DNA from: Coniochaeta sp. PMI_546
Lineage: Eukaryota > Ascomycota > Sordariomycetes > Coniochaetales > Coniochaetaceae
Direction of reading: 5' to 3'
Length of the DNA stretch: 64,000 bases
NCBI GenBank assembly: GCA_021432605.1
Contig: MU271150.1
Coordinates: forward strand, 186,001 to 250,000
Below the pieces are notes generated by a model. That model was not told where the DNA came from, ran no database searches, and saw only the letters and a list, made by a program, of their open reading frames with translations. Positions within the stretch are counted from its first letter, which is position 1, and the number at the start of each line of letters is the position of its first letter. Below are positions 1 through 12,170 of this stretch, in pieces. The position numbers were made by a program, and so were the translations under genes.

Positions 1-962
1 GCAATGTGCAGGCGCGTAGAATTATGCTTTTTGAGATTATGATATTGCTCTTGAGATTGATTTTCATCTAAACTCGTCTATCTGCTACCTGGGAACATGA
101 AACCATTTATAGATGCCATGCTGCCTGCACATCTCGATCAATTGTTCACCGTTGTGCGATGGTCGCATGTTGGTGTTTATCGTTGTGCGATAGTCGCATG
201 TCGGTGGTTCGAGGCTGTCGTCGTGCTCAGTCGACGGTGGTCTGATCGGACCAGCCCAGTGTTGGCTGGAGCGGGGAGCTTTCCGAACCATGGCGGAATT
301 TCTCGGATGCATAACCCTAACCCTTGTGAAACATAAGATCCACGAATCCTTCACCGTCCTTCACGCTTGATAGGCGCGGAGCAATGACTGAAAGGTTCCC
401 TAGACCGGGCTTGGACCTGAACCCTCCTCTTCACATCAAAGATTATCATGTTGCACTGGCTTCTAGTAAAGTCCTATCTTTTTCGCATTGTAAACGGAAT
501 TGAAGGAGTCGCTCGTATTCGTCGATAGCTTTACAAGGTCAAATAGCTACGCCGAGAACCGAGCAACACGCCTACCGTGCGGTGCAACAATTCAGCAGCT
601 ACCTTAGCCAAGATGTTGTTTTCATGGGACGCCAGAAGACGCTCGAAGACATGCGCATCGTAACATAAGCTTTTCTCAAGCGGCAATCACAGATTCAAGG
701 AACAATGCAGGGACAATTATACAGCAACCCCTGTGCGGCCGCTGACAGCTTACACTTTTGTGTAAGATGAGAGAGAGGCTTACGCCAGGGTGCCAGGACT
801 GTGGCTTAGCCCTCGTGCCAATTGCCCAAACCCTCGATGCTTGTCAGCTGAATCATCAAGCTGATGTTTACTCCATAAGCCAGAGCAGCGATTTTTTTGC
901 GCGTGTATCAAGCTCTTCCTGTTCGTATTTGCACTCAATTCAATCACAAAACACTGCACGTC
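1..962. other. Left-edge region without a recognised gene
   Basis: I see no convincing gene here. Small open frames on both strands lack family features. Two copies of a ~25-bp sequence lie in direct orientation at 151-175 and 182-206 (period 31, about two mismatches). A short CCCTAA-type motif (313-323) is only about two units and is not a telomere. The last few hundred bases probably hold the promoter and leader of the MBOAT gene that starts at 963. Confidence 0.5.
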
Positions 963-2314
963 ATGTCGGATTCTATACATTGGGTGGCTACTCACCCCTT
1001 AACCCTGATGGCGGCCGAGCTCGTCCATGCCGCGATCATGATGGGGTTCACCTCTTCCAACTCCTTCTGGCGCGACGCAACTTTACCGTTTCCGTTGTGG
1101 ATAATATGGATCGGCACTCGGGAGAGTCGTGTAGGAACACATGGCACCATGATTCACCCTTTGGTCACTGGATATGCCGTTACGTACGTGCTCGACTATG
1201 TCGACCGCGTCCTGCTGCAGAGATGGGCTTTCGAAGCCGGGGGACCTACAAAAAGGTTTGACCCTAATAATGAAACAAATGGCGGCGCAACGAAGAAGGA
1301 GACTCGAGGATCAACAGGCCTCACAAGCTCTCTGTGGGCAAGGCTTATGTTTGGATTCGACGCTGCCACTTCTCGTCGACACCTCAACACACCTTACGAG
1401 GTGAAAAACTGTCGTCACTTTTCCGCAAAGGATGAGAGCTACGTCCCGTCTCGGTCAAAATTCGTCCTTGGAGCGCTTGGAAGTTTCATCGCTTGTTATT
1501 TGTTCATCGACATCAACGACGCAAATGCCCAATCAGACCAAGACACCGCGCTCTTCGCCCCAGATAAGGTGCCCTTTTTCTCTCGATTGGGTGATGTCAC
1601 TCCTGAAGAACTTGCTGTGAGATTCATCATCCCGCCCATCATTTGGGCAACGTCATACAGCATGATCCAGATGACGTACGACTTGATGAGTATCGTCGCC
1701 GTGAGCTTGCGGATCACCAATGTGAAGAGTTGGAGGCCGGTATTCGGTTCGATATGGGATGCGTATACGGTTCGCAAGTTCTGGGGGTACGTTGCCACGT
1801 GTCATCCTTCCCAGACAGAACTACTTTTGATCTGACGTCAGCTTCGTTGCGCAGGAATTTCTGGCATCAACAGCTCCGCGACCTTCTCAACGACCCGGCA
1901 ACGATCATTACGCACCAAATCCTGCACTTACCTGTGAGCGGGCTCGTCCAGAGGTACACCAAAATTGTGATAGCCTTTTTCATATCTGGAGTGGTGCACC
2001 TGTTTGTCGACTTGGGGACTGGGCTCAGCTACACTGAGAGCGGTTCAATTCGCTTCTTTACTACCCAGGCATTGGGAATTATGATTGAGGATGCTGTACA
2101 GGGGATTTGGAAGCGGTCATTGGGCGGCGAAAACACTGTAAACAGTGAGGCGGCAAGATGGCAGCGTGTCGTTGGCTTTCTGTGGCTTTGGGCATTCATG
2201 GCGTGGTCTGTTCCGTCTTGGATGTATGCTCCTATCTTGAGTCGCACGGCCGGCGATCAAGGACCGCTTATGGGGCAGCTGAGCGTCTCGAGATGGTTCT
2301 TGGGTAAAAATTAG
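963..2314 (+). CDS. MBOAT family acyltransferase, fungal wax-synthase-like
   Basis: Predicted multi-pass membrane O-acyltransferase of 427 residues. Exons are 963-1786 and 1855-2314; the 68-bp intron splits a Gly codon and its removal restores the family signature FWGNFWHQ (residues ~273-280). A second conserved histidine is His323 in a hydrophobic SGVVHLFVD segment, where MBOAT enzymes carry their catalytic His. Several hydrophobic stretches flank these motifs. The ATG at 963 is chosen because upstream in-frame codons include only a TTG. Family knowledge: fungal wax-synthase-domain MBOATs (PF13813 type, related to TRI7/AusQ-like acetyltransferases) acylate alcohols, including secondary metabolites, in the ER; the substrate here is unknown. 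It converges on the HRQ gene, with 419 bp between the two stop codons. No biosynthetic backbone gene is nearby. Confidence 0.82.
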
Positions 2315-2733
2315 AACCTGCCGAGATGGATCCATTGTTGCAGGCACTCGGCCTACGATAAAAGAAAGATATCACGACTAACAGTAACGAGGTTGTGGCA
2401 AGAATAAACGGGGATACATCTAATTCAGCTATCAATGGCCTGACTGGGACCCCCCAAGTAGCTCTGGACAGATGTACGTAGATAAACGACTGACGAGAAC
2501 GCAAGCTAGGTAATACTTGGTTCAGTCAGTGCAACCGCTCTTCTGGTACACATCTGTTGTGACTCCAGTCTGCGAACCACAAGGCCCTTTTCCCATGCCG
2601 ACAGCTTACCCATATCATCACAAAGTTACAAGCAACTTTGACTTAGACTATACGTAAATAAGGTAACTTGTAGGGTGACCTTTTCAGATATATCCCTTCG
2701 TGGTAGATCTCCTCCTATCCCGCCATATTACCG

Positions 2734-4059
2734 TTATGCCTTGAGATACTCACACACGCTCTTTCCCCATCTAACAGCCCCCTTGTACTTAAACATACCT
2801 GGTGCATTACCCTTCTGCAGACCCTCTATAGCCTCGACTAACTGTGGTCCCAGACCTTCGTCCTTGATATCCTTCAGAGGATACATATAGGTCTTGAAAG
2901 GAAATATTACTGCTCCAGTCTTTGGCAACCTGGTCAAGGTTTGTAGCTCGACCCTGAGTCGAACTTGATCGATATCCACCTTTTCGTCTGCTTGAAAATC
3001 ATCCTTGTCATATATGTGGGTTCCGCTGGGTGTGTAGAGCTTGTCCTGTGTCGTTATGGACCACTTCATCGCAGAATCAGCAAATGGGTTCACACGAGGC
3101 TTTAAGACGAGAATCTGAGCTTACGTTCTGCCGCTTAACAAACTGTCCAACCTTGATCTTGCTGAAGAAGCGCTCCATTGACGGCCCAATCTTGTCGTAC
3201 GAAGGTACCGGCGTATGGATATCCTTCAATAGCTTTCCAAGCTTTGTCGAAGGATCAAATCCGGCAGGATGACAGCACAGAAAAGCAACAGATAGATGAC
3301 CCTCGTCCGTCTCCTTGAGCAGGAACACATCGTCCTCCACCGTCTCACCAATGACCTTGAAGGCCTCTAGGGGATCGGCTGGTGGTGTTGTGGAAAATGT
3401 GCTGTGTGTGACGTGATTACGAAAGACTGTCCCGTCCTGCTCAAGCGAAAACATGGAAGGATAGCGCCCAGGCAGGTATTCGGCCAGGAGGAAGCTGTAC
3501 AGCTCGCGCACTGCGTTGTGACCTGCTGGTATGGCTCCCATCACTGTTGACTTGTGATCTTGCATGGTCTTGCGCCGTTCCAGAACCCTTTTCTCGTAGT
3601 TGTTGTCTATGAGAATTAATTCGGACGGTGCCGATGCTTGCAATGCTGTCTCATGTGAAGTGGTCAGTATGACAGGATCTGGAAAAGAGCTGTTTTACCA
3701 AGGGTTCATTGAAATAGTACTACCCATCGTGATATAGTATGTCGATTTGAAAGGACGAAATTTGACTGGATCGACATCCTTCCAGTTCAGATTGCTTTCT
3801 GCCGCGGAGTGGCTTGTTGCAATTTGCCTTCCCGTCGGCTCACGGGGCTTTTCGACCTGTACCTGGGTTCCATGGTTCACTCCCTACATATAGATTCAGT
3901 TGCAATGCCTTCCCTCGATGCCCTTGACTTTGATCTGCTTACCAGACGCTGCGATTTGGACCTATGCCGAAATGCGGCAAGAGTAGCAACCCCTAGCAGA
4001 ATAAAGAAGGCGTACAAATATGCCATGCCAACGTCAATCTTGTAAAGTGGTATCAACAT
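2734..4059 (-). CDS. HRQ-family protein (DUF3445), haem-dependent oxidative demethylase-like
   Basis: Four exons on the minus strand: 4059-3943, 3862-3724, 3645-3125 and 3063-2734 (introns 80, 78 and 61 bp), giving 368 residues. The N-terminus has a hydrophobic anchor (VGMAYLYAFFILLGV region) followed by basic residues, then the family block ending VKFRPFKSTYYITM, which opens the DUF3445 domain. Further conserved blocks are FVKRQNWSITTQDKLY across intron 3 and the C-terminal GNAPGMFKYKGAVRWGK. Joining exons 2 and 3 gives ITMALQASAPSELI, which fits the family. DUF3445 members include HODM, a haem-dependent oxidative N-demethylase; the substrate here is not evident. The start could instead be the ATG at 4026, eleven residues later, which would still keep the anchor. 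Confidence 0.85.
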
Positions 4060-6072
4060 CACGCGAAAGGAAATACAACTTAAAGGAGCGAACAGCTTGA
4101 AGAGGGAAAGTTGAAGGATAAGGGAAACAGTCCAGTCACATAGATCATTGACCGGCCCGAGGCGGGGTTGATAGTGATTGTATTCCCGAAGCTCTGCGAG
4201 CGGTCCGGCATCGCTAGCGCACCGGGAATTCTTCCTCCTTTCGGCAGGGATATCATCGGCGGGAAGCTGCACTACAGCCCCTAACCAACACTAGCTTAGC
4301 GAGACTTTTCAAGATAGACTTGGTGGGACCATCGAGACAGCACTCTTCTTATCTTATGTCCCATAAAGATAGTTGTGGGCGCGGCCTAGGAGCTCCGAAA
4401 CGGAGAGGGCCGAATGAGTCATGATAAGAAGATTCGACGAGGACCACAACCTGAACAACCCGAACATGAACGTTAGACGAGAGATGTGTATAAAAGTCGA
4501 CTAAATGGTACTCGTCTTGCTTGATCTTCCTGTTCCATCCTTCAGCTCAAAAGCTCCCTCCGACTTGCGGATCCACCTAACTCAGAGCCCGTCAAGGAGT
4601 CACCAAGAACCGGCTGGTCTGGCTCAATCTTAGTCGCCTCGACTCACTCTTCCCTTGATACTCCTTGCTATGGCAGTCTTCCGTCACGTCTTCGAAAGCT
4701 CTCATCCTTTGCCCTGATTCGCTCGTAGAAGAAGACACAACAATAAGATGACGAAATGGCAAATGGGACTTACAATGCAAAGGATCATCATCTAGACAGG
4801 AGAAATGATGGATGTGTTATAATTATGTAGACGAAGTGCTCAACTCGCTGGAACCTCTAAACATCATATCCTACTTGGCTATGGCTGGTAAGGTCTGACA
4901 TAAGTACTTAATATATATGCTACGTGTAACAACTATTGAATGCAAGCGATAAGTGCAGCGGTGAATCGGCAACAGAATATGCGATCACTGGGTTACTGGG
5001 CTAGAGGTTCGTAGTCGACCAGTAGAGACATCCTCAGTTTCGGACATGGGAAATACGCTTGCCCTGGGCGACTTCTCGCTTCCACCGAGCTCAAGGTGAA
5101 TCTAAGGCGGGTAGTGAGCCTTGCAGCAGCTGTGGCCACTGTCTGCACTCACCTGGTGCATACAAGCCATATGCTTCCTAGGTATGACTTACAATGGAGA
5201 GAAGCCGGCCGATATTCACGTGTTTCGGCTGCAACAGCTGCCGCCGAGTAGAAAGACTATCAATAATCGGAGGGGAGAGGATGTGTAATTAATTATTTCC
5301 CTCCTAGTGAGACAAGTCTAGTTGAGTGCTCATTCTTGCGTAAATCAATCATAACGTTTCAGGCGGATAGAACGGTGCCCAGTGGTCTTTGAACGAGCAG
5401 GAAATGATACCCAAGCAGAAGGTGCAGGGCGAACAGGTGCAAGAAGTCAGGATTAAGTGAACAGAACAAAACCGCAGATCCATGGGAACAATGCAGGACC
5501 AAAGGTGCAGAGAATAGGGGCGACAAAGAGACTAAGGACGAGACGAATCTGCTAGGGAGAAGTCGTGTAGATGAGTGATGATTACTTCGAAGATGCTAAA
5601 AGCTACGGCTGACGGGATTTTATAGATGTCAAGTTGTTGATTGTCGGCTTTAGATCAAATGACTGCAAAGACTGGGTAACTGAGATCTTTTCTAGCAAGC
5701 TCGCCTATCTGGATTATTCTCGTAGTCGACATTTCTTTGGACGATTCGCTTACGTTAGAATGGACTTTCTTCAATTATCTAAAAGCCGGCAGGTCGGAAA
5801 GACTCCCGTGGATCGCAGACAAATCGCTCCTGCCTTACTAAACGTCATTGTGACAATTGGGATCCGAGTCACCGCAAGACGACCGCCGGGTTTTATTCAC
5901 CAAAAACCATCCAGGCTTAGGTGACGTCACTAACTCAGCATCACCGTCAACACCAGTCTAACTCGCCTAAGAAATGCTTCTACAATACCTTTGTTAGTCT
6001 TTTGAATATCCATGTTCTATTTTTTGAACTTGCAGTACTTTCTTGCGGAAACAGGCATTCGGAGTGGCTAAA
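4060..6072. other. 2-kb intergenic region, no recognised gene
   Basis: No coding region could be supported. A TATAAAAG motif near 4489-4496 faces right and is followed only by very short frames (for example a 16-codon frame from about 4671), so a short non-coding or poorly conserved transcript is possible but unproven. The stretch 4780-5300 is AT-rich. A CAG just before 6036 could be the end of a leader intron of the gluconokinase gene. Confidence 0.4.
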
Positions 6073-6753
6073 ATGGGTGAAAATGTCATGACCGATGATG
6101 CCGGACACGCGGCAAAAACATCACACCGTTGGATATGGTTCGTTACAGGACCGACTGCCTGTGGGAAAACGACAGTCGCCAAATATATAGCAGAAAAGCT
6201 TGACATAACATTTCTAGAAGGCGATGATGTTTGTGGAACACAACCCCTCAGGCTTCGTTGACTCAATGATATCTAACCGCAACAGTTTCACCCCAAAGCG
6301 AATGTCGAGAAGATGAGCAGAGGCGAGCCCCTTACCGACGCCGATCGTGCCAACTGGCTAAAAGCCTTACGGGATCACGAGTCGATACAGACGCCGCCAG
6401 GAAAGGCGCCGCATCTCGTTATGACCTGCTCGGCGCTGAAGAGGAGATACCGCGATGTTCTTAGAGCTGGCTCAGCCCACGCTGGGAATCTACAGATCCG
6501 CTTTGTATTCCTCGACGCCCCTGAGGAGGTTCTAGTGAAAAGAGCTGCTGAGCGGAAGGGCCACTTCGCGGGACCGAACTTGGTCCACTCCCAGTTTAGG
6601 GATCTGGAGCGGCCCGGGCCTGATGAGGATGATGTTATCACCGTCGACGTGAATCGCCCTATGGAGGAAACTGAAAAAGACGTCCTCGATAAGATTGAGG
6701 GTATGCTGCAGAAAGAAGGGAAGTCGACAGCCAGCCTATGCGGCACCGGTTAG
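6073..6753 (+). CDS. Gluconokinase
   Basis: Phosphorylates D-gluconate to 6-phosphogluconate with ATP (EC 2.7.1.12), feeding the pentose phosphate pathway. Two exons, 6073-6228 and 6286-6753, phase-0 intron of 57 bp, 207 residues, close to the usual length of thermoresistant-type gluconokinases. Visible motifs: Walker A GPTACGKT (residues 26-33); EGDD joined by splicing to FHPKANVEKM; GEPLTDADRANWL; CSALKRRYRDVLR; and HFAGPNLVHSQFRDLE, all hallmarks of the family. The ATG at 6073 is the first in frame after a stop-free leader that begins with TTG. Likely cytosolic. Confidence 0.93.
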
Positions 6754-8438
6754 ACCTAGCCATTCGGCCCATTCCAGTTAGCGTCTGCCTTCGTCGACGC
6801 ATGAAAAGCAGTATAGATAAATGCATCACCAAAGCGTCCTTCATGTTAGTCTGAACACGACGACCACTTTTGATTAGATCTCGTGTAAGACGTTGTATGC
6901 TTATTTGTATCATTCTGATATCCTGTTACGGGCCGCGCTACTACTGAAGCAAGAAGGTCAGCACAAAAAGCAGACTCGCCAATACCGTTTCGATCCACAG
7001 AAAATTTACTCACTTATTTGAACTGGGTGTAAAAGAGTTTCGTGATATGTTTTAAGGCTTTCTATGCGCCCGCGGTTGCTGGACGGGTCTAAATTAAGGT
7101 ATTGACGACTGAACTCCATATGGTGTACGACTAGAGTATAAACTCCATCAATTGAGTATAGGTCGACATTGTTACTGACATCAAAACAAGGTCCAGATCC
7201 TGCATTGAACCCATAGACTGACTCACACGAGCAAATTTCTTGTTCTATATGCCTGGCCATCTCTAAACGGGGACCATAAGAGCAGATGGGAATCCCCAAT
7301 ACGCGACGACTCCCACCTCATAGCTCATCGATGTCTCAAAATCTTGAGTTTTCCTTGGTGGAGGAGGAATCTTTGGCAGCAGGCCATGACCGTTGTGGTG
7401 CGCAGAGAACTTTCAACGATCAGAGATTCTACCTGCAGGATTGCATTCGTTGAGCATGTTAATCGTCTAAGCTTAGGGGAGACCCTGGCTTAACAACTCT
7501 CCAACAGACGCTTGTTGTGGTCTTGAAGGGAAAAGCACCATGGCTATCGATGTTCCCTATCGCCACGGCTTCGAGAGACTGGACTTCTTCGTCATCGCCC
7601 TCGCTGTCAATTCAAGGTCGTAACATATCGAGCGCGTTTAGGCGTTCTCAATGAGGTTGGGCGAAATCATAAAAGATGCCCACCAAAGGCACGCAACTTA
7701 TGCCCACTCATACAATAGAATGAATGGCAATATATACCTCTCTTTATTCCTCGAAGACGAACATGAAAGTGACCCGCCAAGTACAACCCAGTCCGCCCTT
7801 GAAGCCTTGTCGGCCGGGCGGGGGTCACACTTGACAATTACTGGGAACCCAAGTAGTAGTTCACAGGTCAATTGGGAACAGAAGTATCTCTTGGTGCATC
7901 TTTTGCTGAAATGCCGCTGAAAGCCTTGGCCAGAGGAGCCTAGACCGGAGAGAGGGTCGGAAGGGGAATGTGGGCAGCCGACTACACTTGCCAAGTCCAA
8001 TGATTGCATTGGCATCAAGCTCAAAAAGGCACCTGGATAGAGCTCCAGATGCGCGACGAGCCTTAAATCCTGTTGTGTTTCCAGACATCAAGTGGCACGA
8101 CATCGCGGGGGGAGCTTGGTTAGGTCCGATGAGGCTTGGCACCTGCCGCATATAGTTACGACGAACGGCTACGGTGCTTGGTCCCAAGGATTCTTAATTG
8201 AAGCACAGTTATTCCGGCGGTCTTGGCTCAATGCCAATCTATACCGCACAGGTATAACAACCGAGTTCTTATCGACCCGACGTGACATTGCGCCGTATTA
8301 AGTGATCTTGGCGTCGACTGTCGACATGTCGCCACGACATATATAAGTCGCGTCACGACTGCTACCTCAAATGCTGTCATTTCGCTAGCGGACAGGACTT
8401 TGCTTTCTTAGGTCAATCCTCGAGAACCCGGAGCCAGC
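6754..8438. other. Intergenic region with unassigned short frames
   Basis: No gene could be recognised. Open frames at about 7006-7299 (minus), 7651-7920 (plus) and 7861-8187 (minus) have no start context, splice partners or family motif that I can name. The segment 7970-8190 reads as coding-like in part on both strands and may be decayed sequence. The right end carries the promoter of the M28 peptidase gene. Confidence 0.4.
8340..8346 (+). promoter_or_regulatory. TATA box of the M28 peptidase gene
   Basis: TATATAA lies 93 bp before the peptidase ATG at 8439, a usual distance for a fungal TATA promoter. It sits next to repeated GTCGAC/GTCG-type words (8313-8350). The assignment rests on position and sequence only. 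Confidence 0.5.
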
Positions 8439-10036
8439 ATGCTCAAGACAGCGGTTTTACTCGCCTCCCTATGGGCAAACCTGAGTCTCGCGACGGATCC
8501 AGTTACTCCGGATAAAGTCGAAGCGGACATCAAGACCGTGGAGTAGGGTCCCAAAAGCATCTATTTCAGACCACTTGCTACCGACATCTGATTCACTAAC
8601 ACGCCCATCTAGGCTCCAGCGCAATCTCTGGAACTTGAACAAGATCGCCCGAGACAATGGCGGAAACCGAGCTTTCGGCACACCCGGTTACAAGGCCTCG
8701 GTGGACTTCATCCTAGAGCGAGCACAGAAGCGCTTTGCCAAGGAATTGGACACCTGGGTGCAGCCCTTCACCCACACTTTCGAGCAGACGCGCAAGATCT
8801 GGGTGCACGGTCCGGCAGGCGAGGATGTCTATGTCATCACACTCCTCTACAACCACCCAACACCACTCCCTGAAGGCATCACCGCACCACTGATTGACAC
8901 GCCTGTGGATGATGCGCGTGGCTCGGGCTGCTTTGAGGACCAGTGGACGGGCATCGATGCCACAGGCAAGATTGCGCTTGTCAAGAGAGGTATCTGTGCC
9001 ATCTCGGATAAGTTGAAGCTGGCCAAGGCTCATGGTGCACTGGCGGTCATTCTCTACAACCAGACGCCGGGTACGGCTTACGGCAGCGCTACTCTGAGCG
9101 CCGACAACATCGGCAAGCTTGTTCCGACGGGCATCATCCCGCTTGAGATTGGCACCGCTTGGAAGGCTCGTTTGGCTGCTGGTGAGAAGCTGACGGCCAG
9201 CATCTTGGTCGACTCGATATTCGAGGAGCGCGAGAGCTGGAATGTGATTTCCGAAACCAAGGAAGGTAGCCCTGACAGCGTCATCATGCTCGGAGCTCAC
9301 CTGGACAGCGTGCAGGCCGGGCCGGGTATCAATGACGACGGCAGCGGATCGACCGCGCTGCTCGAGATCCTGGGCTCATTCAAGAAGTACAAGGGCTTCC
9401 CCAACAAGGTGCGGTTCGCGTGGTGGGGCGCTGAAGAGAGCGGACTCGTCGGCTCGCTCTACTATACGTCCAAGCTGAGCGAAGCGGAGGCGGACAAGAT
9501 CAAGTATTATTTCAATTATGACATGATTGGCTCTATTGCGCCCATCTATGAGGTCTACAAGGCGAATAATAGCGGTGTTGGGGCCGAGACGTTGCTCGAG
9601 TATGTGGGAGCACAGGGCAAGCCTGCCGAGTATGGGTGAGTTTCTCGGTAACACGCTCCTCTCCAGGCTCGAAGCGACGACTAACCATCACAGTTCCTTC
9701 GGTACAAGCTCAGACTACGTCGGCTTCTTGGAGCTGGGGATCCCGTCATCTGGACTCTTCACCGGAGCAGGTGCGCCAGAAGATCCGTGTTACCACCTCG
9801 CCTGCGACACGCTAGACAACATCGACTGGGAGGCGCTCACCATCAACGCCAAGGCAGCGGGTAGGGCCGCCGCTAAGCTAGCTCTGTCTCTGGACGGCGT
9901 GCCGCCGCGGACCAAGACAACGGCAAATCTGCGTGCTAGGAACAAGATCGCTGAGACCTTCAAGAAGTGGGCTGCGGTCGAAAAGGAGGCGGAGCATAGC
10001 CATAACTGTGCGCACAAGAGTAACAATGTAGTGTAA
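8439..10036 (+). CDS. Secreted M28 aminopeptidase with PA domain
   Basis: Extracellular zinc aminopeptidase removing N-terminal residues from peptides. Exons 8439-8542, 8613-9635 and 9694-10036 (introns 70 and 58 bp) give 489 residues. A signal peptide (MLKTAVLLASLWANLSLA) opens the protein. A protease-associated domain follows (about 125-210, with the block GKIALVKRGICAISDK), then the M28 catalytic domain. The co-catalytic zinc ligands are visible: His264 in GAHLDS, Asp in NDDGSG (~277), the EE pair at 309-310 in AEESG, Asp338 in YDMIGS and His410 in CYHLACDT. Exon 1 is tiny and reads into a stop without splicing; removing the intron restores the frame. Length and order match fungal leucine-aminopeptidase-2/aminopeptidase Y-type enzymes. 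Confidence 0.93.
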
Positions 10037-10500
10037 CCTGGAGTATCAAAGGCAGAAGGCAACGACAGGGAATAGCCTAGCTAGAAAATTGACGTCGCTG
10101 AGAAGTTTCAGGTTCTTGGGCCTTATGTAAGAGAAAATATGGGAAGTCAGTCATTGTGGTGTGGCTCAACTTCCCGGTTTTGGACTGCAGGCATCACAAT
10201 CAGCCAATCCTGGCAAAGTGCGGGCGGCTTGGATGACGTCGCTCCCCCTCAACAGCCACACCACACAAGCTCATCGACAGGATATGAGGCTTGGAAGTAG
10301 GAAGCCTGAAGGCATTCCTGAGCAGTGGAATTGTAGAGGGCATGTGGAAGCTTAAAAAGGGGAGGGGAGGCACCGAATGTAGTCCACAACTCTGCTCCTG
10401 GTTTTCCATTACACGATCGCGTTATCTACACGTATACAGGTCGAAATCATCTTCCCCTTCTGCCCAGACATCACTATCACACCACAAATCTGTCTTCAGA
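10037..10500. other. Intergenic, likely terminator and promoter
   Basis: No coding signal. It presumably holds the 3' end of the peptidase transcript and the promoter and leader (pyrimidine-rich 10430-10495) of the small gene that starts at 10501. Confidence 0.45.
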
Positions 10501-11046
10501 ATGGAGTGGACAAAAGAGCAATACAGCAAGCAGTACGAAAAATGGGTCCCCTGGCTGGAAGACATGTACCTGTACTATTTCACCAAGGACAACAAAGCGA
10601 GCTACACAGCTAAACGTAAGTCATCCACATCGCATACCCCTTTCGCTCACGCATGATAATTCTCTTTCTTCGATCCCCCAGATCAGTCTTCCTCTTACCT
10701 GTTACTGACGCCCGCAGAAAACCTCGACAAAACCAAGGTCACAGGCATAAGCCAAGTCGACACCCTCCAAGACGGCGTGAACAACCTCGTCGCTGGCCAA
10801 GTCGGGCAGGGCGGACTGGGCCAGCCGATCGGCGACATGGCCTCCAAGGAGGGTCTCACCCGTGCCGAGCATCAGGGAAGAGACGATAAGGGCGGATATG
10901 TGTCTGACTCGGCGGGTCCGCTGTCCTCGGGCGCGAACACTGTCGTCGGGGGTGTCGCTTCCGGTGGTCAGAAGCTTGCTGGGGGCTTGCAGGGTGGTCT
11001 GCAAGGCGCCGGTGGTGTGTTAGGATTGGGGGGAAGACAGGAGTAG
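10501..11046 (+). CDS. Conserved fungal small soluble protein, unknown function
   Basis: Exons 10501-10615 and 10718-11046 with a 102-bp intron (GTAAGT...GCAG), 147 residues. The N-terminus is rich in aromatic and charged residues (WTKEQYSKQYEKWVPWLEDMY, split here by description only as residues 3-23) and the C-terminus is Gly-rich with repeated GGLQGG-type blocks. No signal peptide or membrane segment. From memory, proteins with this W/Y-rich start and the DNLDKTKVTG-like middle recur in Pezizomycotina as uncharacterised proteins; I cannot assign a function. The splice junction keeps the frame (Gln-Asn-Leu-Asp after the join). Confidence 0.8.
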
Positions 11047-11307
11047 TGAGGTCAGCACTGACTGAGAGGCCGAAACATGGACTGCGCTGTCATGACTTTG
11101 ATGATCTCAGGATGTTAGGGGTTGGCAAATGGGACGACAGACTTGTTTTGACTTTGGTTGGTGTAATATGATACCACTTTTTCTATTTTAAGATGATGCC
11201 CTTGCCCACGAGCTCGGTTACTCGGTGGTTCCCATGATACATGCCATGCTCCCATCATTCCATAAGTACTTACATCCTCCAAAACCGAACTCTACGACTG
11301 CCTCACA

Positions 11308-12170
11308 CTAATATGAACCATGATACATGGTTACCAGGAAACGCCCGTTCTGGGACTTGATAGCCGGCTGGTACTGTTCAATGATAGACGCATTTTTTGT
11401 CGGATCCAACAGACTCAGCTCGTAGTCCCGTGCGGCTGCACTCGCATACTCGCCCACCGTCTTCGCAATAGCGGCACTACCATCGTCCTTGGTCCTCAGC
11501 ACCGCTACCGGAGCACCAGTGATCAAGTCTCCGGTGAATCCTGTCGAAACTCCACTGCTGTCCAGAGCGGCCACAGTCGCTGCTCCGTCGCAGCCCTCCA
11601 ACAGCGAGATATCCGCCCAGCCTGTTGTAGAAGGCGGTCCCTCCAGCGAAAGTTCCACCCAGGTGCCCAGATTGTGTACCTTGCCATCGAGGTTGAGGGC
11701 TGGATTACCGCGCACGACTCGGCCCGCGAAGGTTGGGCACAGAGAGATGAAAACCTCGGTTCCGGGGTTGAAATAATCTTAGCAGGCTGGCCGAGACTCT
11801 AGGTCCGAGCATGGGAGTACAAGTCTCACAAGAGTATACTTCCAGGGATGGGTGTCTCGAGAGTTCTCGTAGAGGAAGTAGTAGTGAGGCTGTTGAAGAT
11901 TGGAATCGCTGTCCCGGAGAACGACGCCTGGACCTCCATCGTCGACGTCGCCATCTGCATACTTGGTAAGTGTCATGGCATTCAGGGAGACACAGGGCGT
12001 GCGGCCTTACAGGTGAACGTGGTTGGTTCGTCCAAGCTTCCGCAGTATACGGAGCCCAGAGTATCTACGGATCGTTGCAAGATCAAGGTCGGCGTCGCCA
12101 AGGTCAACGGAGCATACACTGCCCACATGATAGACATGGCCGAGACGACGAGGCCGAGGAAGGTCGCCAT
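11308..12170 (-). CDS. Orphan secreted or membrane-anchored protein
   Basis: Three exons on the minus strand, 12170-12011, 11954-11830 and 11754-11308 (introns 56 and 75 bp), 243 residues. The first ~25 residues are hydrophobic (FLGLVVSAMSIMWAVYAPL) and would serve as signal peptide or anchor. The middle holds YYFLYENSRDTHPWK, followed by a Cys/Gly-containing region (CPTFAGRVVRG, then GWADISLLEGCDGAA) and the end SQNGRFLVTMYHGSY. The pattern suggests a compact extracellular beta-rich fold, but that is inference and I recognise no named family. For intron 2 the donor GTGAGA at 11829 keeps the frame, whereas the GTATAC ten bases upstream does not. Confidence 0.72.

Noticed and set aside
311-324. 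Telomere repeat
   Set aside because: Only about two CCCTAA-like units; chance or a tiny interstitial remnant.
4592-4780. Minus-strand short gene
   Set aside because: Composition and lack of splice partners give no support; left as intergenic.
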